NCBI GenBank assembly: GCA_003444615.1
Contig: DLUN01000106.1
Location: 1 to 24,259 of the forward strand
Source of the DNA: Syntrophomonas sp.
GTDB taxonomy: Bacteria > Bacillota > Syntrophomonadia > Syntrophomonadales > Syntrophomonadaceae
DNA: 24,259 nucleotides
Reading direction: 5' to 3'
Numbering within the stretch: the first letter of the stretch is position 1; each line of letters begins with the position of its first letter. Below, piece after piece: positions 16,228 through 23,979 of this stretch. The notes beneath the pieces are model-generated. The model worked only from the letters and a program-made list of their open reading frames with translations. It made no database searches and was not told the DNA's origin. The translations under genes were made by a program, and so were the position numbers.

Positions 16228-16971
16228 TCAAATTGGCACAGTCAGATCCTGGTCAGCCATAATTATTTTGCCATTATACTCCTGCTCAATCTCCTCTTGC
16301 AATACTTCCAGCTCATATTCCGGCCAAAAATGAGTAGCCAGCAAAGTTTTAGCTCCGCCTTCCCGGGCTAAACGACCTGCATCAGCGGTTGTCATATGGC
16401 CTAACTGGGCAGCAACTGCTCCATCTGCCAATCGCAGGCTGGCTTCACACAGCAGCAGGTCGGTTCCTTGAATCTGTTCAACCAATTGTTGATGGTAGCT
16501 GGTATCCGAGGTATAAACCAGGGACCGGTTCTGACAGTCAACTTTGACTCCCCAGGCAGGTATGGGATGGTCTACTGGAAAAGCCTTAACTTGCATAGGG
16601 CCAACAGTAAAGTTGCCGTTATCATGCAGGGGAAGAACCTGAAGCTCTTTTTCCATTGCGGCAAAGGATTGATAGTGGTAGTCCGGTTCTGTGGGCATAT
16701 AGACTGGAAGAGGTTTTTGTCGAGTACCTGTAAACATAGCCGCCCGGATAATATGACGGATAGCAAACAGATCTATATAGTGGTCAGGGTGAAAATGAGT
16801 AATTACCACCGCTCCCAGCTTTTCGGCCGGCAGCCAGCGCGCCAACTGAGAACATACTCCGTGCCCGCAGTCCAGCAGTAGATGAGAATCACCCGAAGAT
16901 ACCAGATATCCGGGACAAGCTTGACCGGCACGGGGATATGGTGCCCAATATCCAATTATCCTAAGCAGCAT
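16228..16971 (-). CDS. MBL-fold hydrolase, ribonuclease Z-like
   Basis: Metallo-beta-lactamase fold with the motif ITHFHPDHYIDLFAIRH near residues 57-73, further metal ligands in AFPVDHP (near 142), YTSDT (near 160), GHMTTADAGRLAR and the late histidine in LATHFWPEY. This order matches RNase Z/ElaC-like and PhnP-like hydrolases. About 247 residues, shorter than true RNase Z (about 305), and it lacks a clear tRNA-binding arm, so the substrate is uncertain. I prefer ATG at 16971, 5 bp after the activator ATPase stop, since the longer version overlaps that gene and adds ten non-conserved residues. Confidence 0.85.
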   Translation of the reverse strand: MLLRIIGYWAPYPRAGQACPGYLVSSGDSHLLLDCGHGVCSQLARWLPAEKLGAVVITHFHPDHYIDLFAIRHIIRAAMFTGTRQKPLPVYMPTEPDYHYQSFAAMEKELQVLPLHDNGNFTVGPMQVKAFPVDHPIPAWGVKVDCQNRSLVYTSDTSYHQQLVEQIQGTDLLLCEASLRLADGAVAAQLGHMTTADAGRLAREGGAKTLLATHFWPEYELEVLQEEIEQEYNGKIIMADQDLTVPI

Positions 16972-16976
16972 TGGTC

Positions 16977-17726
16977 TTATATCCCTCCAAAAACACAGCA
17001 TCCAATAGCTCCATTATACTGGGGATCAGGCAGGGTTAAAACCTCTCTCCCGGTCTCCCGCTCCAGAATGCGTGTTAAGGCCTGGTTTAAGGCCACTCCG
17101 CCTGATAGAACCAACAAATCGCTGTCCATCCTTTTTAATAAAGGAGCCAGCCGGTGGTAAAGAGCATAATTAACACCTGCCGCCAACTGTGGCAGAGAAA
17201 AACCCTCCACAATACGAGCCACTAATTCAGTTTCACCAAAAATAGCACAAGTGGCATTGATCTCTGCCGGGTCCTGGTCATAACCGGCTAATTCTTCCAA
17301 GCTGATATCCAGTACATTGGCCATATTCTCCAGATACCGGCCAGAACTGGCTGCACAGCGGTCATTGGTAAGGAAATCAACCACTTTACCGTCGCGAATT
17401 AATATTACCTTAGAATCCTGTCCGCCAATGTCAATTAAGGTAAAAGAGTTCCGCTGGCTTTGGAATACGGCCCCTAGGGCATGAGCTTGAATCTCAGGTA
17501 TTTGTTGGGCGCCAGTGATAGAAACGGCCATTTTGCCATATCCGGTAGCAACCACCTGATCACCGCTCCAGCCTGCCTCCAGCAGGTCAATTTGCAGTTG
17601 CCCATCCCGCACCCGGCCATATTGACGATAGAAACCAATAGTATCTGCCATTTCCCGGCGGATAACCTGTCCCTGCTGCATCTGTATCATTTTAACCTGG
17701 CGGGAGCCTAAGTCAATGCCAATCAT
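16977..17726 (-). CDS. 2-hydroxyacyl-CoA dehydratase activator-type ATPase (HgdC/BadF family)
   Basis: ASKHA-fold ATPase that forms a homodimer bridging one [4Fe-4S] cluster and drives ATP-coupled, low-potential electron transfer into a partner enzyme. The phosphate loops GIDLGSRQVK (3-12) and DIGGQDSKV (99-107) are present. The two cluster cysteines are C124 in NDRCAASSGRYLE and C160 in NATCAIFGETELVA. The adenosine block LSGGVALN is near 208-215. The length of 249 residues is normal. The ATG at 17726 has GGAGGG just upstream and lies 10 bp after the dehydratase-like gene, so the two surely act together. No ferredoxin or flavodoxin gene is adjacent. Confidence 0.93.
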   Translation of the reverse strand: MIGIDLGSRQVKMIQMQQGQVIRREMADTIGFYRQYGRVRDGQLQIDLLEAGWSGDQVVATGYGKMAVSITGAQQIPEIQAHALGAVFQSQRNSFTLIDIGGQDSKVILIRDGKVVDFLTNDRCAASSGRYLENMANVLDISLEELAGYDQDPAEINATCAIFGETELVARIVEGFSLPQLAAGVNYALYHRLAPLLKRMDSDLLVLSGGVALNQALTRILERETGREVLTLPDPQYNGAIGCCVFGGI

Positions 17727-17736
17727 TTTCCCTCCG

Positions 17737-18711
17737 CTACTTCAACATATTTATAAATGCTTCTAACCGCAAACGGCTGCGCGCATCTACTTTTCCTGGT
17801 TTGTCCCCTTCCAAGGTGAGAAAGGGTAAACCCAACTTCTGACGAAAAATCATATCCTCTATCTGTCGATAGCAAAAAGTTTGGGTATAGTGGATAATCC
17901 CCTGCACCTGGCGCTTTTGAATTTGTTCCTTCATATCCTCTAGCCTGGCAAAGGCGCCATAGGGATAAGTATAGCTGATATACTGGTCCACCATATTATC
18001 AGTTTTATAAGGCATGGAAAACTGCCGCTGCACTTCATTAAATACTACCCGGGCTCCTAACGACTCCAAAACCTGATAGAGGTCGGTAAAAATTGGCGGC
18101 ACTCCAATATAAGCTAACCTTACCTTGCCCGTTTCCGGCTGCCGCTGCTGAGCTTCGTCAATAAGCTGTTCCAACTCAGTAGCAAAGCGTTGCGGATTAC
18201 CCTCGAAATCACTGGTAGACACCAATTTTATATGGTTTTCATAGCTGGTAACCTGATTATGTTTCCAGGTCAGTTCATCCCAGATCCCACATAGGTGCCG
18301 TACCTGGTCCAGCCTTTTCTTTTCCTTTTCTACTTCAGCTTCACTAACCCCAAAGTGGTCCATTAGTTTATAAAGGCTAGCCTTTAAGGCTTGGGGATCC
18401 CGATCATAGGGATAGGCAAAAGAAATCATATTTATTCCCTGTAGTTCCAGAGTCTCCATTAAGGCCTGGGTGTTGCTGCAGTCTCCCTGCATTACGGCTA
18501 TAACTGATTCTAAGTCAGAGGTCAGAGCCGCCGTATACAGTCCCTTTATCCATCCACAGGTGGTGCGTGGATATCCCGCTTCTTCAGCCTGATCAACCAT
18601 GGCTTGCGGGTAGGGGGCAGCAATGAATAGATTGTTCAAATCCACCGGTTCTTGGCCAGCTGCCAGCAGAACTTCTACCGGTATAGTGGTAGTAAAACCA
18701 ACTCTCCCCAT
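17737..18711 (-). CDS. 2-hydroxyacyl-CoA dehydratase subunit-D-like protein (HgdB family)
   Basis: Member of the family of HgdB, BcrB and the double-cubane cluster proteins, partners of ASKHA activators. Candidate cluster cysteines are C52 (TTCGW), C78 (QGDCSN) and C280 (QTFCYRQIED), the three positions usually used for a [4Fe-4S] cluster; C141 is extra. The length of 324 residues is short for the family (about 380-430). There is only one dehydratase-type subunit here, whereas true 2-hydroxyacyl-CoA dehydratases need two different ones. It may therefore be a homodimer with another substrate. The ATG at 18711 has GAGGTG about 10 nt upstream. It sits between murI and the activator, with no acyl-CoA transferase or ligase near. 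Confidence 0.88.
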   Translation of the reverse strand: MGRVGFTTTIPVEVLLAAGQEPVDLNNLFIAAPYPQAMVDQAEEAGYPRTTCGWIKGLYTAALTSDLESVIAVMQGDCSNTQALMETLELQGINMISFAYPYDRDPQALKASLYKLMDHFGVSEAEVEKEKKRLDQVRHLCGIWDELTWKHNQVTSYENHIKLVSTSDFEGNPQRFATELEQLIDEAQQRQPETGKVRLAYIGVPPIFTDLYQVLESLGARVVFNEVQRQFSMPYKTDNMVDQYISYTYPYGAFARLEDMKEQIQKRQVQGIIHYTQTFCYRQIEDMIFRQKLGLPFLTLEGDKPGKVDARSRLRLEAFINMLK

Positions 18712-18750
18712 CTATGTTCAGCACCTCATCTTAATGTCTTCTTTGTTAAC

Positions 18751-19551
18751 CTAATCTAAGCAAACCTGTTCCACTCTCTGAATAACATCCCCTACCAATA
18801 GCTTACCTACCGTAAAAAATGATTCTTGGCTGCCACTTACATAAAAATGCCTCTGAGAATGGGGATTATTCCCTCGGGTTAGATTTTTACTGTGTAGTAC
18901 TTGTCTTAATTCTTCCACTGTTTCATAAGAGGGATCAACCAGTTTAACCTGGGGTCCTATAAATTCTTTAATCACTGGTCCCAGGAAAGGATAATGAGTA
19001 CAGCCTAATACCAAAGTGTCAATTCCCTGCTCAATTAAAGGGCTAACATACTCATGGACAGCTTGTCTGGTATCACTATCATCCAGTTTGCCCGCTTCAA
19101 CTAAAGGCACAAATTTGGGACAAGCCACTTCCATTACTGTGCACCCAGGCTGCAGAGTTTTTATTTCGCGGGTAAACGTACCGCTCATTACCGTAGCCTG
19201 AGTAGCCAGCACTCCCAGTCGTTTATTTGAGGTAACGGCTACAGCACTGCGCGCTGCTGCCTTAACCACCCCTAGAAGAGGTATGGAGTAATCTTTTATG
19301 ATGTGCTGCAAAGTCACCGAAGAGTGAGTTCCGCAGGCTACTACCACCGCTTTTACGGGAAAGGTACTAAAAAACTTCATAATATCCCCAGCATAAGTTA
19401 TCAGTTGGGCAGGAGTCTTGTTGCCATAAGGCAGGTGAGCAGTATCTCCGAAATATATGAAATCCTCATCAGGCAGCTCAGCCAGCATGGCCTTTATTAC
19501 CGTTAGCCCTCCCACCCCAGAATCTAAAACCCCTATGGGTTGTGTATTCAT
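18751..19551 (-). CDS. murI: Glutamate racemase
   Basis: Makes D-glutamate for peptidoglycan by a two-cysteine mechanism. IGVLDSGVGGLTV (6-18) and YFGDTAHLPYGNKT are typical. The first catalytic cysteine is C73 in VVACGTHSS, where most family members have ACNTA; the second is C184 in LGCTHYPFL. The replacement of the usual asparagine by glycine after C73 suggests a clade variant of the substrate loop. About 266 residues. ATG at 19551 is preferred (GAGGTG, 8-nt spacer); a TTG just before it is possible. It is the likely first gene of a nine-gene operon ending with yfcE: 39 bp separate it from the next gene, without a terminator. Confidence 0.94.
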   Translation of the reverse strand: MNTQPIGVLDSGVGGLTVIKAMLAELPDEDFIYFGDTAHLPYGNKTPAQLITYAGDIMKFFSTFPVKAVVVACGTHSSVTLQHIIKDYSIPLLGVVKAAARSAVAVTSNKRLGVLATQATVMSGTFTREIKTLQPGCTVMEVACPKFVPLVEAGKLDDSDTRQAVHEYVSPLIEQGIDTLVLGCTHYPFLGPVIKEFIGPQVKLVDPSYETVEELRQVLHSKNLTRGNNPHSQRHFYVSGSQESFFTVGKLLVGDVIQRVEQVCLD

Positions 19552-19603
19552 CAAACAAACACCTCATTGAGCCAGATTGCAGCCTATTTTACCGTTCCCC
19601 AAC

Positions 19604-19621
19604 ATACACTAATTAATGTAT
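19604..19621. promoter_or_regulatory. Near-perfect 18-bp palindrome upstream of murI
   Basis: ATACACTAATTAATGTAT matches its reverse complement at 16 of 18 positions. It lies 53 bp upstream of the murI start and downstream of the gerM-like terminator, where the murI promoter must be. It could be an operator for a dimeric regulator, though its AT-rich centre could also be chance. Confidence 0.4.
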
Positions 19622-19660
19622 CACTTTTAGATGAGTAATTCCATTGCCGTCTTAGGCAAT

Positions 19661-19692
19661 AAAAAAAGGAGAGATTATCTAACCATCTCTCC
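19661..19692 (-). terminator. Rho-independent terminator of the GerMN gene
   Basis: On the minus strand, an 8-bp stem GGAGAGAT (19685-19692) with ATCTCTCC (19668-19675) has a 9-nt loop and is followed by seven T residues (19661-19667). It starts about 20 bp after the gerM-like stop. A second small stem, ATTGCC with GGCAAT (19643-19660), follows directly. Confidence 0.93.
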
Positions 19693-19711
19693 CCAGCCTC
19701 ACTTAATAAAT

Positions 19712-20314
19712 CTATTTAGCTGGTTTTACCGGTTGGCTCAAGTCTATAAAGCCGCCAATTTCCTGAACGAATTCCCCCTCAATCATAAAAGTCACCTCTT
19801 TTACAGCAGGAAACTGGCCCACGGTGTTGGCAATAGCCATTACCATCATTTCTTCCTGCTCCCGGCTGGTCACCTGACAGGCTTCCCGGCTCAAGTTGAT
19901 AATACACAATCCATCAGGTTTTAGATTAATATCCAGCAGCCTGGTTCCTTCCGGAACGATGCTTAAGTACTCAGGGGTATCCGGCCCTTTCATCAGTTCA
20001 TTAATAGTGCGGCGGGCAATGCCTTCTTCCTTTGGTATGCTGCGCATTTCTTCCACCAGTGAAAGACCATCCCCCCGTCCAAAATACAGCACTACTTCAA
20101 TGGTTTCCTGATCTGGCTCAGCCTCTGGCAACGGCTCAACAGTAGGTAACATATCCAGTGGTTCTTCCTGACTCTCTTGCTGGGGTTCTGGCAGCAAGTT
20201 AACCAGATCTCGCCAACTTTTTATGGGTTGTTCACTGTTTGACCCACATCCTCCGCTGATCAAACATATGGCTAAGACCAGAACAGCTATAATCACTAAA
20301 AATCGCTGGGTCAT
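19712..20314 (-). CDS. GerMN-domain lipoprotein
   Basis: Exported lipoprotein with a single GerMN domain. The N-terminus MTQRFLVIIAVLVLAICLISGGC is a signal peptide with lipobox ISGGC, giving a lipidated cysteine at about residue 23. A proline- and glutamate-rich linker (about 40-70) follows, then the GerMN domain: VVLYFGRGDGLSLVEEMRSI, ARRTINELMKGP, VPEGTRLLDINLKPDGLCIINLS and VKEVTFMIEGE. Bacillus GerM has two such domains and acts at the septum in sporulation; this protein has one and about 200 residues. ATG at 20314 follows GGGAGG with 8-nt spacing; the longer form adds six residues before the signal. GerM genes sit near racE and rph in Bacillus, as here. Role in spore formation or cell wall is inferred. 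Confidence 0.88.
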   Translation of the reverse strand: MTQRFLVIIAVLVLAICLISGGCGSNSEQPIKSWRDLVNLLPEPQQESQEEPLDMLPTVEPLPEAEPDQETIEVVLYFGRGDGLSLVEEMRSIPKEEGIARRTINELMKGPDTPEYLSIVPEGTRLLDINLKPDGLCIINLSREACQVTSREQEEMMVMAIANTVGQFPAVKEVTFMIEGEFVQEIGGFIDLSQPVKPAK

Positions 20315-20373
20315 GTTTTCGGCCTCCCTCACGGTTGCTTGTACATCATACGAGGTCGGCCCCCATTTTATGC

Positions 20374-20403
20374 CAAAAAAAAGCGAGCACTGAAACAGTG
20401 CTC
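20374..20403 (-). terminator. Strong terminator upstream of the GerMN gene
   Basis: On the minus strand a perfect 9-bp stem, CGAGCACTG (20395-20403) with CAGTGCTCG (20383-20391), has a 3-nt loop and is followed within one base by eight T residues (20374-20381). It lies 60 bp before the GerMN start and 135 bp after the VWA gene stop, and it ends the predicted small RNA. Confidence 0.94.
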
Positions 20404-20470
20404 GTGTATGAAGGAGGAGTTATTAAAGCAAACTACGGGTTTGCGATTTTCCACGTTATAACGTTTAACT
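20374..20470 (-). ncRNA. Predicted ~97-nt small RNA or attenuated leader
   Basis: Defined by a consensus promoter (20477-20506) and the terminator above. Predicted features from 5' to 3' on the minus strand: a small palindrome ACGTTATAAACGT (20452-20464), a 6-bp hairpin GCAAAC with GTTTGC (20427-20443), an unpaired pyrimidine run CTCCTCCTTC (20409-20418) and the terminator hairpin. The run is complementary to Shine-Dalgarno sequences, as in several Firmicute regulatory RNAs. No open frame with a start and ribosome site is visible. It could instead be a GerMN leader whose terminator is conditionally bypassed. Confidence 0.6.
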
Positions 20471-20476
20471 ATACTG

Positions 20477-20506
20477 ATTGTATCGGACTTTAAGGAAAAA
20501 TGTCAA
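20477..20506 (-). promoter_or_regulatory. Sigma-A-type promoter for the small RNA/leader
   Basis: On the minus strand TTGACA (20501-20506) and TACAAT (20477-20482) are separated by 18 bp. This is the best housekeeping promoter match I found in the window. The predicted start is about 20470. It lies after the VWA gene, pointing to the GerMN gene. Confidence 0.75.
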
Positions 20507-20537
20507 TATTTGCTCGCCCAGGATAGGCTCCTCTAGC

Positions 20538-22316
20538 TTAAGCCAGGCTGCGCTTAGCCTCCAGCATAGTTCTTTTTTCTGCTTTTACTATATTTATAAG
20601 GTTTTCCTTATTCAAGTCATCTACCAGATAAAGCACCCCTTGAGCCCTATCAGCCACTTTCTCCAAGTAATAGCGGTTAGATTCAACTCCAATACAGATA
20701 AACCTAACATTACTATTAGCTATCCGGCCGGCTGCTTCCAGTCCATCTGCTTTGGCATCCAAAGTCCATAAGGGGGTATTAGGAACGCCGTCGGTGATTA
20801 AAACCAGCAAAGGATTGCGTACCCGGGTATCTTTAATCAGGTTCAAGGCGGTCATAATACCATCCGCTAGGGGAGTCAGCCCAGCTGGATTGATGGTTGA
20901 CAATCCCCGGCGCAGGATACGCTCATTACGGGTAAAAGGAACTACCACTTTACTGCTGCGCTCCTGGAAAGTAACCACGGCCACTTTTTCTTTGCCGGTC
21001 AACAGCAGGTGTTCAGCCAAATAGCAGGCGGCCTGACGCTTATCACCAGCCATACTGCCGCTGGCGTCAATTAATAGACATATATCTATAGGGATATAGG
21101 ATTTCTTTTCATAGTAATGAAGATCATCCTTTTGTATCCTCAACCTCGTGTCTCCACGCAGGAAGGAATTCTTTTTGGCCTGCACAATTGTCTCCGGAAC
21201 TGCTAAATCTCCTGACCAGTTTTTTTCCGGATTATTTATCGTCTTATTGCGATTAGTGAACTCCACCTGTTGGGACTTTTTCTCTACTTTGCCCATCTTC
21301 TTAAAACGGCTGGTACCACCTGATGGAGCCCTACGTATATTACGCCGTATTTCCGTCTCCAATTCACATTTATGATTCATAACGAAGTCTTTCAGGCTCA
21401 GACCTTTTCTGGTAAGTATTTTCCCGAAGGGCGTATCTTTCAGCAGTCCCAGTTCTTCCAACTGCTCCACATAATGTTCAACATCCCCCCACTTTTTCTT
21501 CTGCTGATCGATTCCTTTACGCTTAAACACATTAGTAGAATAGCTATCTAAAAACTCCTCAATTTCATCGACTCCGCCAAACTTTTCCGCCAGCTTGAGA
21601 ATTAACTGATTAACGTTTTCTTTGGCTGGCAGTTGCCGGGCCTGCTGACCTTTGAATTTTTTCCAGGGCAGCTTGATATAACCGGCAAAACTCTCTTCAG
21701 CTTGTTTTTGATTGCCGTGGGTTATGTTGCGCACTTTAGCCAGTTTTACCTCTGACTGAAGAATGACCTCTTCTACCGCTTCCGCAATTACATAGACCAA
21801 ATAGTATTCTTCCCGGTTTAACCGTACCAGGACGTGTACATGATCAAAGCCTTCTTCCCCTTCAATAAAGGGACGTATTATGCCTTGAAAAAGATCATAA
21901 ACCGTCCCCTTACCACCATTGGTAGTTATGAAGATTCTGTTGGCATAATCGGTTACCATCTTAAAGCGTTCATCTTCTGCATACTGCAGTTGAGGGTTTT
22001 GTTCCAAGAAGTAGTTTTCCAAGGCATAAAAAATGGCTCTGGCCACATAAAGGGGGTTTATTTCACCGGGTTTGTGATAAGTATCAATATGCACTACCTG
22101 ATCGGCATCAACATAATCCAGGTAAGTTTTACCTGCATCCCGGTTCAAAAGGATTTTGATCTGGCCTTTAATTCTCTTCTCGGGCATACGCCTGTGGGCT
22201 TTACGGCTGACCACTGTACTTTCCCCCAGGCGTACACCCTGGTTCTGTCCGAAATATAAGCTCAGATAATTGCCTACCGATGCAGCTTTATCAATGTTGG
22301 TCTTTTCCCCTATCAT
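20538..22316 (-). CDS. VWA-domain protein, magnesium-chelatase subunit D-like
   Basis: Large protein of 592 residues with a C-terminal von Willebrand A domain (about 408-592). Its metal-ion-dependent adhesion site is complete: DASGSMAG (D417, S419, S421), GLTPLADG (T481) and LITDGVPN (D509). The first 400 residues are not a standard ChlD N-terminus: the charged region at 270-330 looks like a winged-helix segment (DVEHYVEQLEELGLLKDTPFGKILTRKGLSL), and a lysine-rich linker precedes the VWA domain. The ATG at 22316 follows a GGGGGGAG site with a 6-nt spacer. It is 28 bp behind the AAA+ ATPase gene; such pairs act as MoxR/VWA-type metal-insertion or remodelling machines. No cobalt or magnesium tetrapyrrole genes are near, so the client is unknown. 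Confidence 0.88.
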   Translation of the reverse strand: MIGEKTNIDKAASVGNYLSLYFGQNQGVRLGESTVVSRKAHRRMPEKRIKGQIKILLNRDAGKTYLDYVDADQVVHIDTYHKPGEINPLYVARAIFYALENYFLEQNPQLQYAEDERFKMVTDYANRIFITTNGGKGTVYDLFQGIIRPFIEGEEGFDHVHVLVRLNREEYYLVYVIAEAVEEVILQSEVKLAKVRNITHGNQKQAEESFAGYIKLPWKKFKGQQARQLPAKENVNQLILKLAEKFGGVDEIEEFLDSYSTNVFKRKGIDQQKKKWGDVEHYVEQLEELGLLKDTPFGKILTRKGLSLKDFVMNHKCELETEIRRNIRRAPSGGTSRFKKMGKVEKKSQQVEFTNRNKTINNPEKNWSGDLAVPETIVQAKKNSFLRGDTRLRIQKDDLHYYEKKSYIPIDICLLIDASGSMAGDKRQAACYLAEHLLLTGKEKVAVVTFQERSSKVVVPFTRNERILRRGLSTINPAGLTPLADGIMTALNLIKDTRVRNPLLVLITDGVPNTPLWTLDAKADGLEAAGRIANSNVRFICIGVESNRYYLEKVADRAQGVLYLVDDLNKENLINIVKAEKRTMLEAKRSLA

Positions 22317-22344
22317 AGCAACTCCCCCCTTTTATCACCGTATC

Positions 22345-23556
22345 TTAATAATCTGAAGGGGTTAAAGTCTTCTCAGTGTTAATCAGCTCACCCCGGCTCA
22401 TATCTTTAAGCGGGCGGGCATTCTGGGGAAAATAATCAGGTTCATCTTCCTTTTTAGACTTCTTATTCTTACGTCCCCGGAAGGTTAGGATCCCATCCTT
22501 GGCCGATCTGGAATCCACGTCGTTTATCATCTTGATCAAGGTATCTCCATCTACCCGGTGTTTCAATACCAGAGGAATCATATCGGTGACATCATTAATC
22601 AGTACTTTATCATGTCCGCGGATTATGCTATGTAGGACAGCTCCCTGTTGCATGGCTTCAATAGCTCGTATACTCTCCAGATTATGTTTGATGTAAAGAC
22701 GGGCAATGAAATTCCGCAGAAAGTCTGGAAGATCAGCTTGCTCATAAAGACCCGCCCACTTGACGATGTTTTTACGATACACTTCATTTCCCGGATCATC
22801 TTCTTCATGACTATCTTTATATCGTTTGTTTTTATAAGCATGAGAATTTTCTTTTAGCATTTGCGCCAAAATATCAACCGAGTCGGGGCGTCCCATGTAA
22901 CAAACCATGTCAAAGCGATCGGACAACTGGCGGCGGATTTCTTCCAGGGGACCGGGATCCTCATCAGGGTTAGATGCCGCCCAGACCGAAACACTTACGG
23001 GAATCTCTACCACCGGTAGGCCTGCTTCCTCAATTTGGATGTGCCCGGGTTTGTTTCCCATAACATCTAGTAGAATATCAGTGATCTCAGGCGATGTATC
23101 AGCCAGTCGATTAATCTCATCTATGAACAGAATTCCTCTATGAGCTTGGGGAATAAGTCCCGGCAGAAGGCGTGCTTCAGGTTGTGTGCTATCGGTCAAC
23201 CGGCTAAGGTCTATACTGCCGGCTACTGTGCCCACTTTAGCAGAGTGGGAAATCTCCAAAAAGGGCATGGGGATCTCTTCTGTACCCAATTCGGCCAGCT
23301 CTGGTGCTGTCATGTTCTTGTGCTGTGGACAGTGAGGTCTTTCTGGGTCGCAGTTATAAATGCATCCCTTAATTCTGGTTATGTTAGGGAGAATGCCTCG
23401 TGCCGCACGCATTATAGTGGTTTTACCGGTTCCCCTTAAACCTTCAGCGTGAATATGAAGCGGCTCCCCAACCAGCGTGGATACGACCGACATAAGTACC
23501 AACTCGAACAGAGATTCGTTGCCCTCATATCGTTCCAGCTTAGCAAATGGTATCAT
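22345..23556 (-). CDS. AAA+ ATPase, magnesium-chelatase subunit I (ChlI/MoxR)-like
   Basis: Forms the ATP-driven ring partner of the VWA protein. Walker A is EGLRGTGKTT (38-47), Walker B ILFIDEINRL (142-151), sensor VWAASNPDEDPG (about 192-203), and the arginine-finger region RRQLSDRFDM follows. An inserted motif GCIYNCDPERPHCPQH (C65, C69, C76, H79) resembles the cysteine cluster of ChlI-type ATPases and probably binds zinc. About 403 residues; the tail (about 350-403) is lysine-rich and probably disordered. ATG at 23556 follows GGGGAG with a 7-nt spacer; the longer form adds seven residues with no family support. First gene of a two-gene operon. Confidence 0.9.
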   Translation of the reverse strand: MIPFAKLERYEGNESLFELVLMSVVSTLVGEPLHIHAEGLRGTGKTTIMRAARGILPNITRIKGCIYNCDPERPHCPQHKNMTAPELAELGTEEIPMPFLEISHSAKVGTVAGSIDLSRLTDSTQPEARLLPGLIPQAHRGILFIDEINRLADTSPEITDILLDVMGNKPGHIQIEEAGLPVVEIPVSVSVWAASNPDEDPGPLEEIRRQLSDRFDMVCYMGRPDSVDILAQMLKENSHAYKNKRYKDSHEEDDPGNEVYRKNIVKWAGLYEQADLPDFLRNFIARLYIKHNLESIRAIEAMQQGAVLHSIIRGHDKVLINDVTDMIPLVLKHRVDGDTLIKMINDVDSRSAKDGILTFRGRKNKKSKKEDEPDYFPQNARPLKDMSRGELINTEKTLTPSDY

Positions 23557-23870
23557 ATTATCACTCCCCTCGTGCAAAGGTAAGTACCGTCCAGAATAAA
23601 AATCTCCAATTCCCTTTTTACCTAAATTAAGAACCTGTATTTTCCCAGTGATAACCCCGTCCGTTGCACTGGAAAAACAACTATCTGTCTAGTAACCTCC
23701 TTTCCCTTTCTTCTTCTTCACCGTCCTTGTTCTTAATTAAACTATAAACCATTTTGTGATTTTTTTCTCTATAAGAGCTGAGTTTGGTTGAATTCAATGG
23801 ATATTTTGCCGTAGCTTGTGACTTATAGTACAAATTTATGGTTGCTTATGAAATTCCTATCCAATACAAA

Positions 23871-23896
23871 GGAGGGCCTTATTAAAAGGGCCCTCC
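23871..23896 (-). terminator. Possible terminator of the LytTR gene
   Basis: A perfect 8-bp GC-rich stem, GGAGGGCC (23871-23878) with GGCCCTCC (23889-23896), has a 10-nt loop. On the minus strand only TTTGT follows, so the T tract is poor. Position, 115 bp after the LytTR stop and before the AAA+ leader, suits termination of that gene. Confidence 0.5.
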
Positions 23897-23979
23897 CTCC
23901 ACTATTCTCAGCTAACTCAGTTATGATTATCTCACCCTGCTAAGTTACTTGACTTCGGTATAACAGGAAAGTTTTTGGG

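Noticed and set aside
20374..20470. Cyclic-di-GMP or other known riboswitch
   Set aside because: The GCAAAC element looked suggestive, but the rest of the conserved GEMM core is missing.
23697..23740. Lysine-rich micro-peptide on the minus strand
   Set aside because: A short GTG-started frame of about ten codons results from a purine-rich stretch, with no clear ribosome site.
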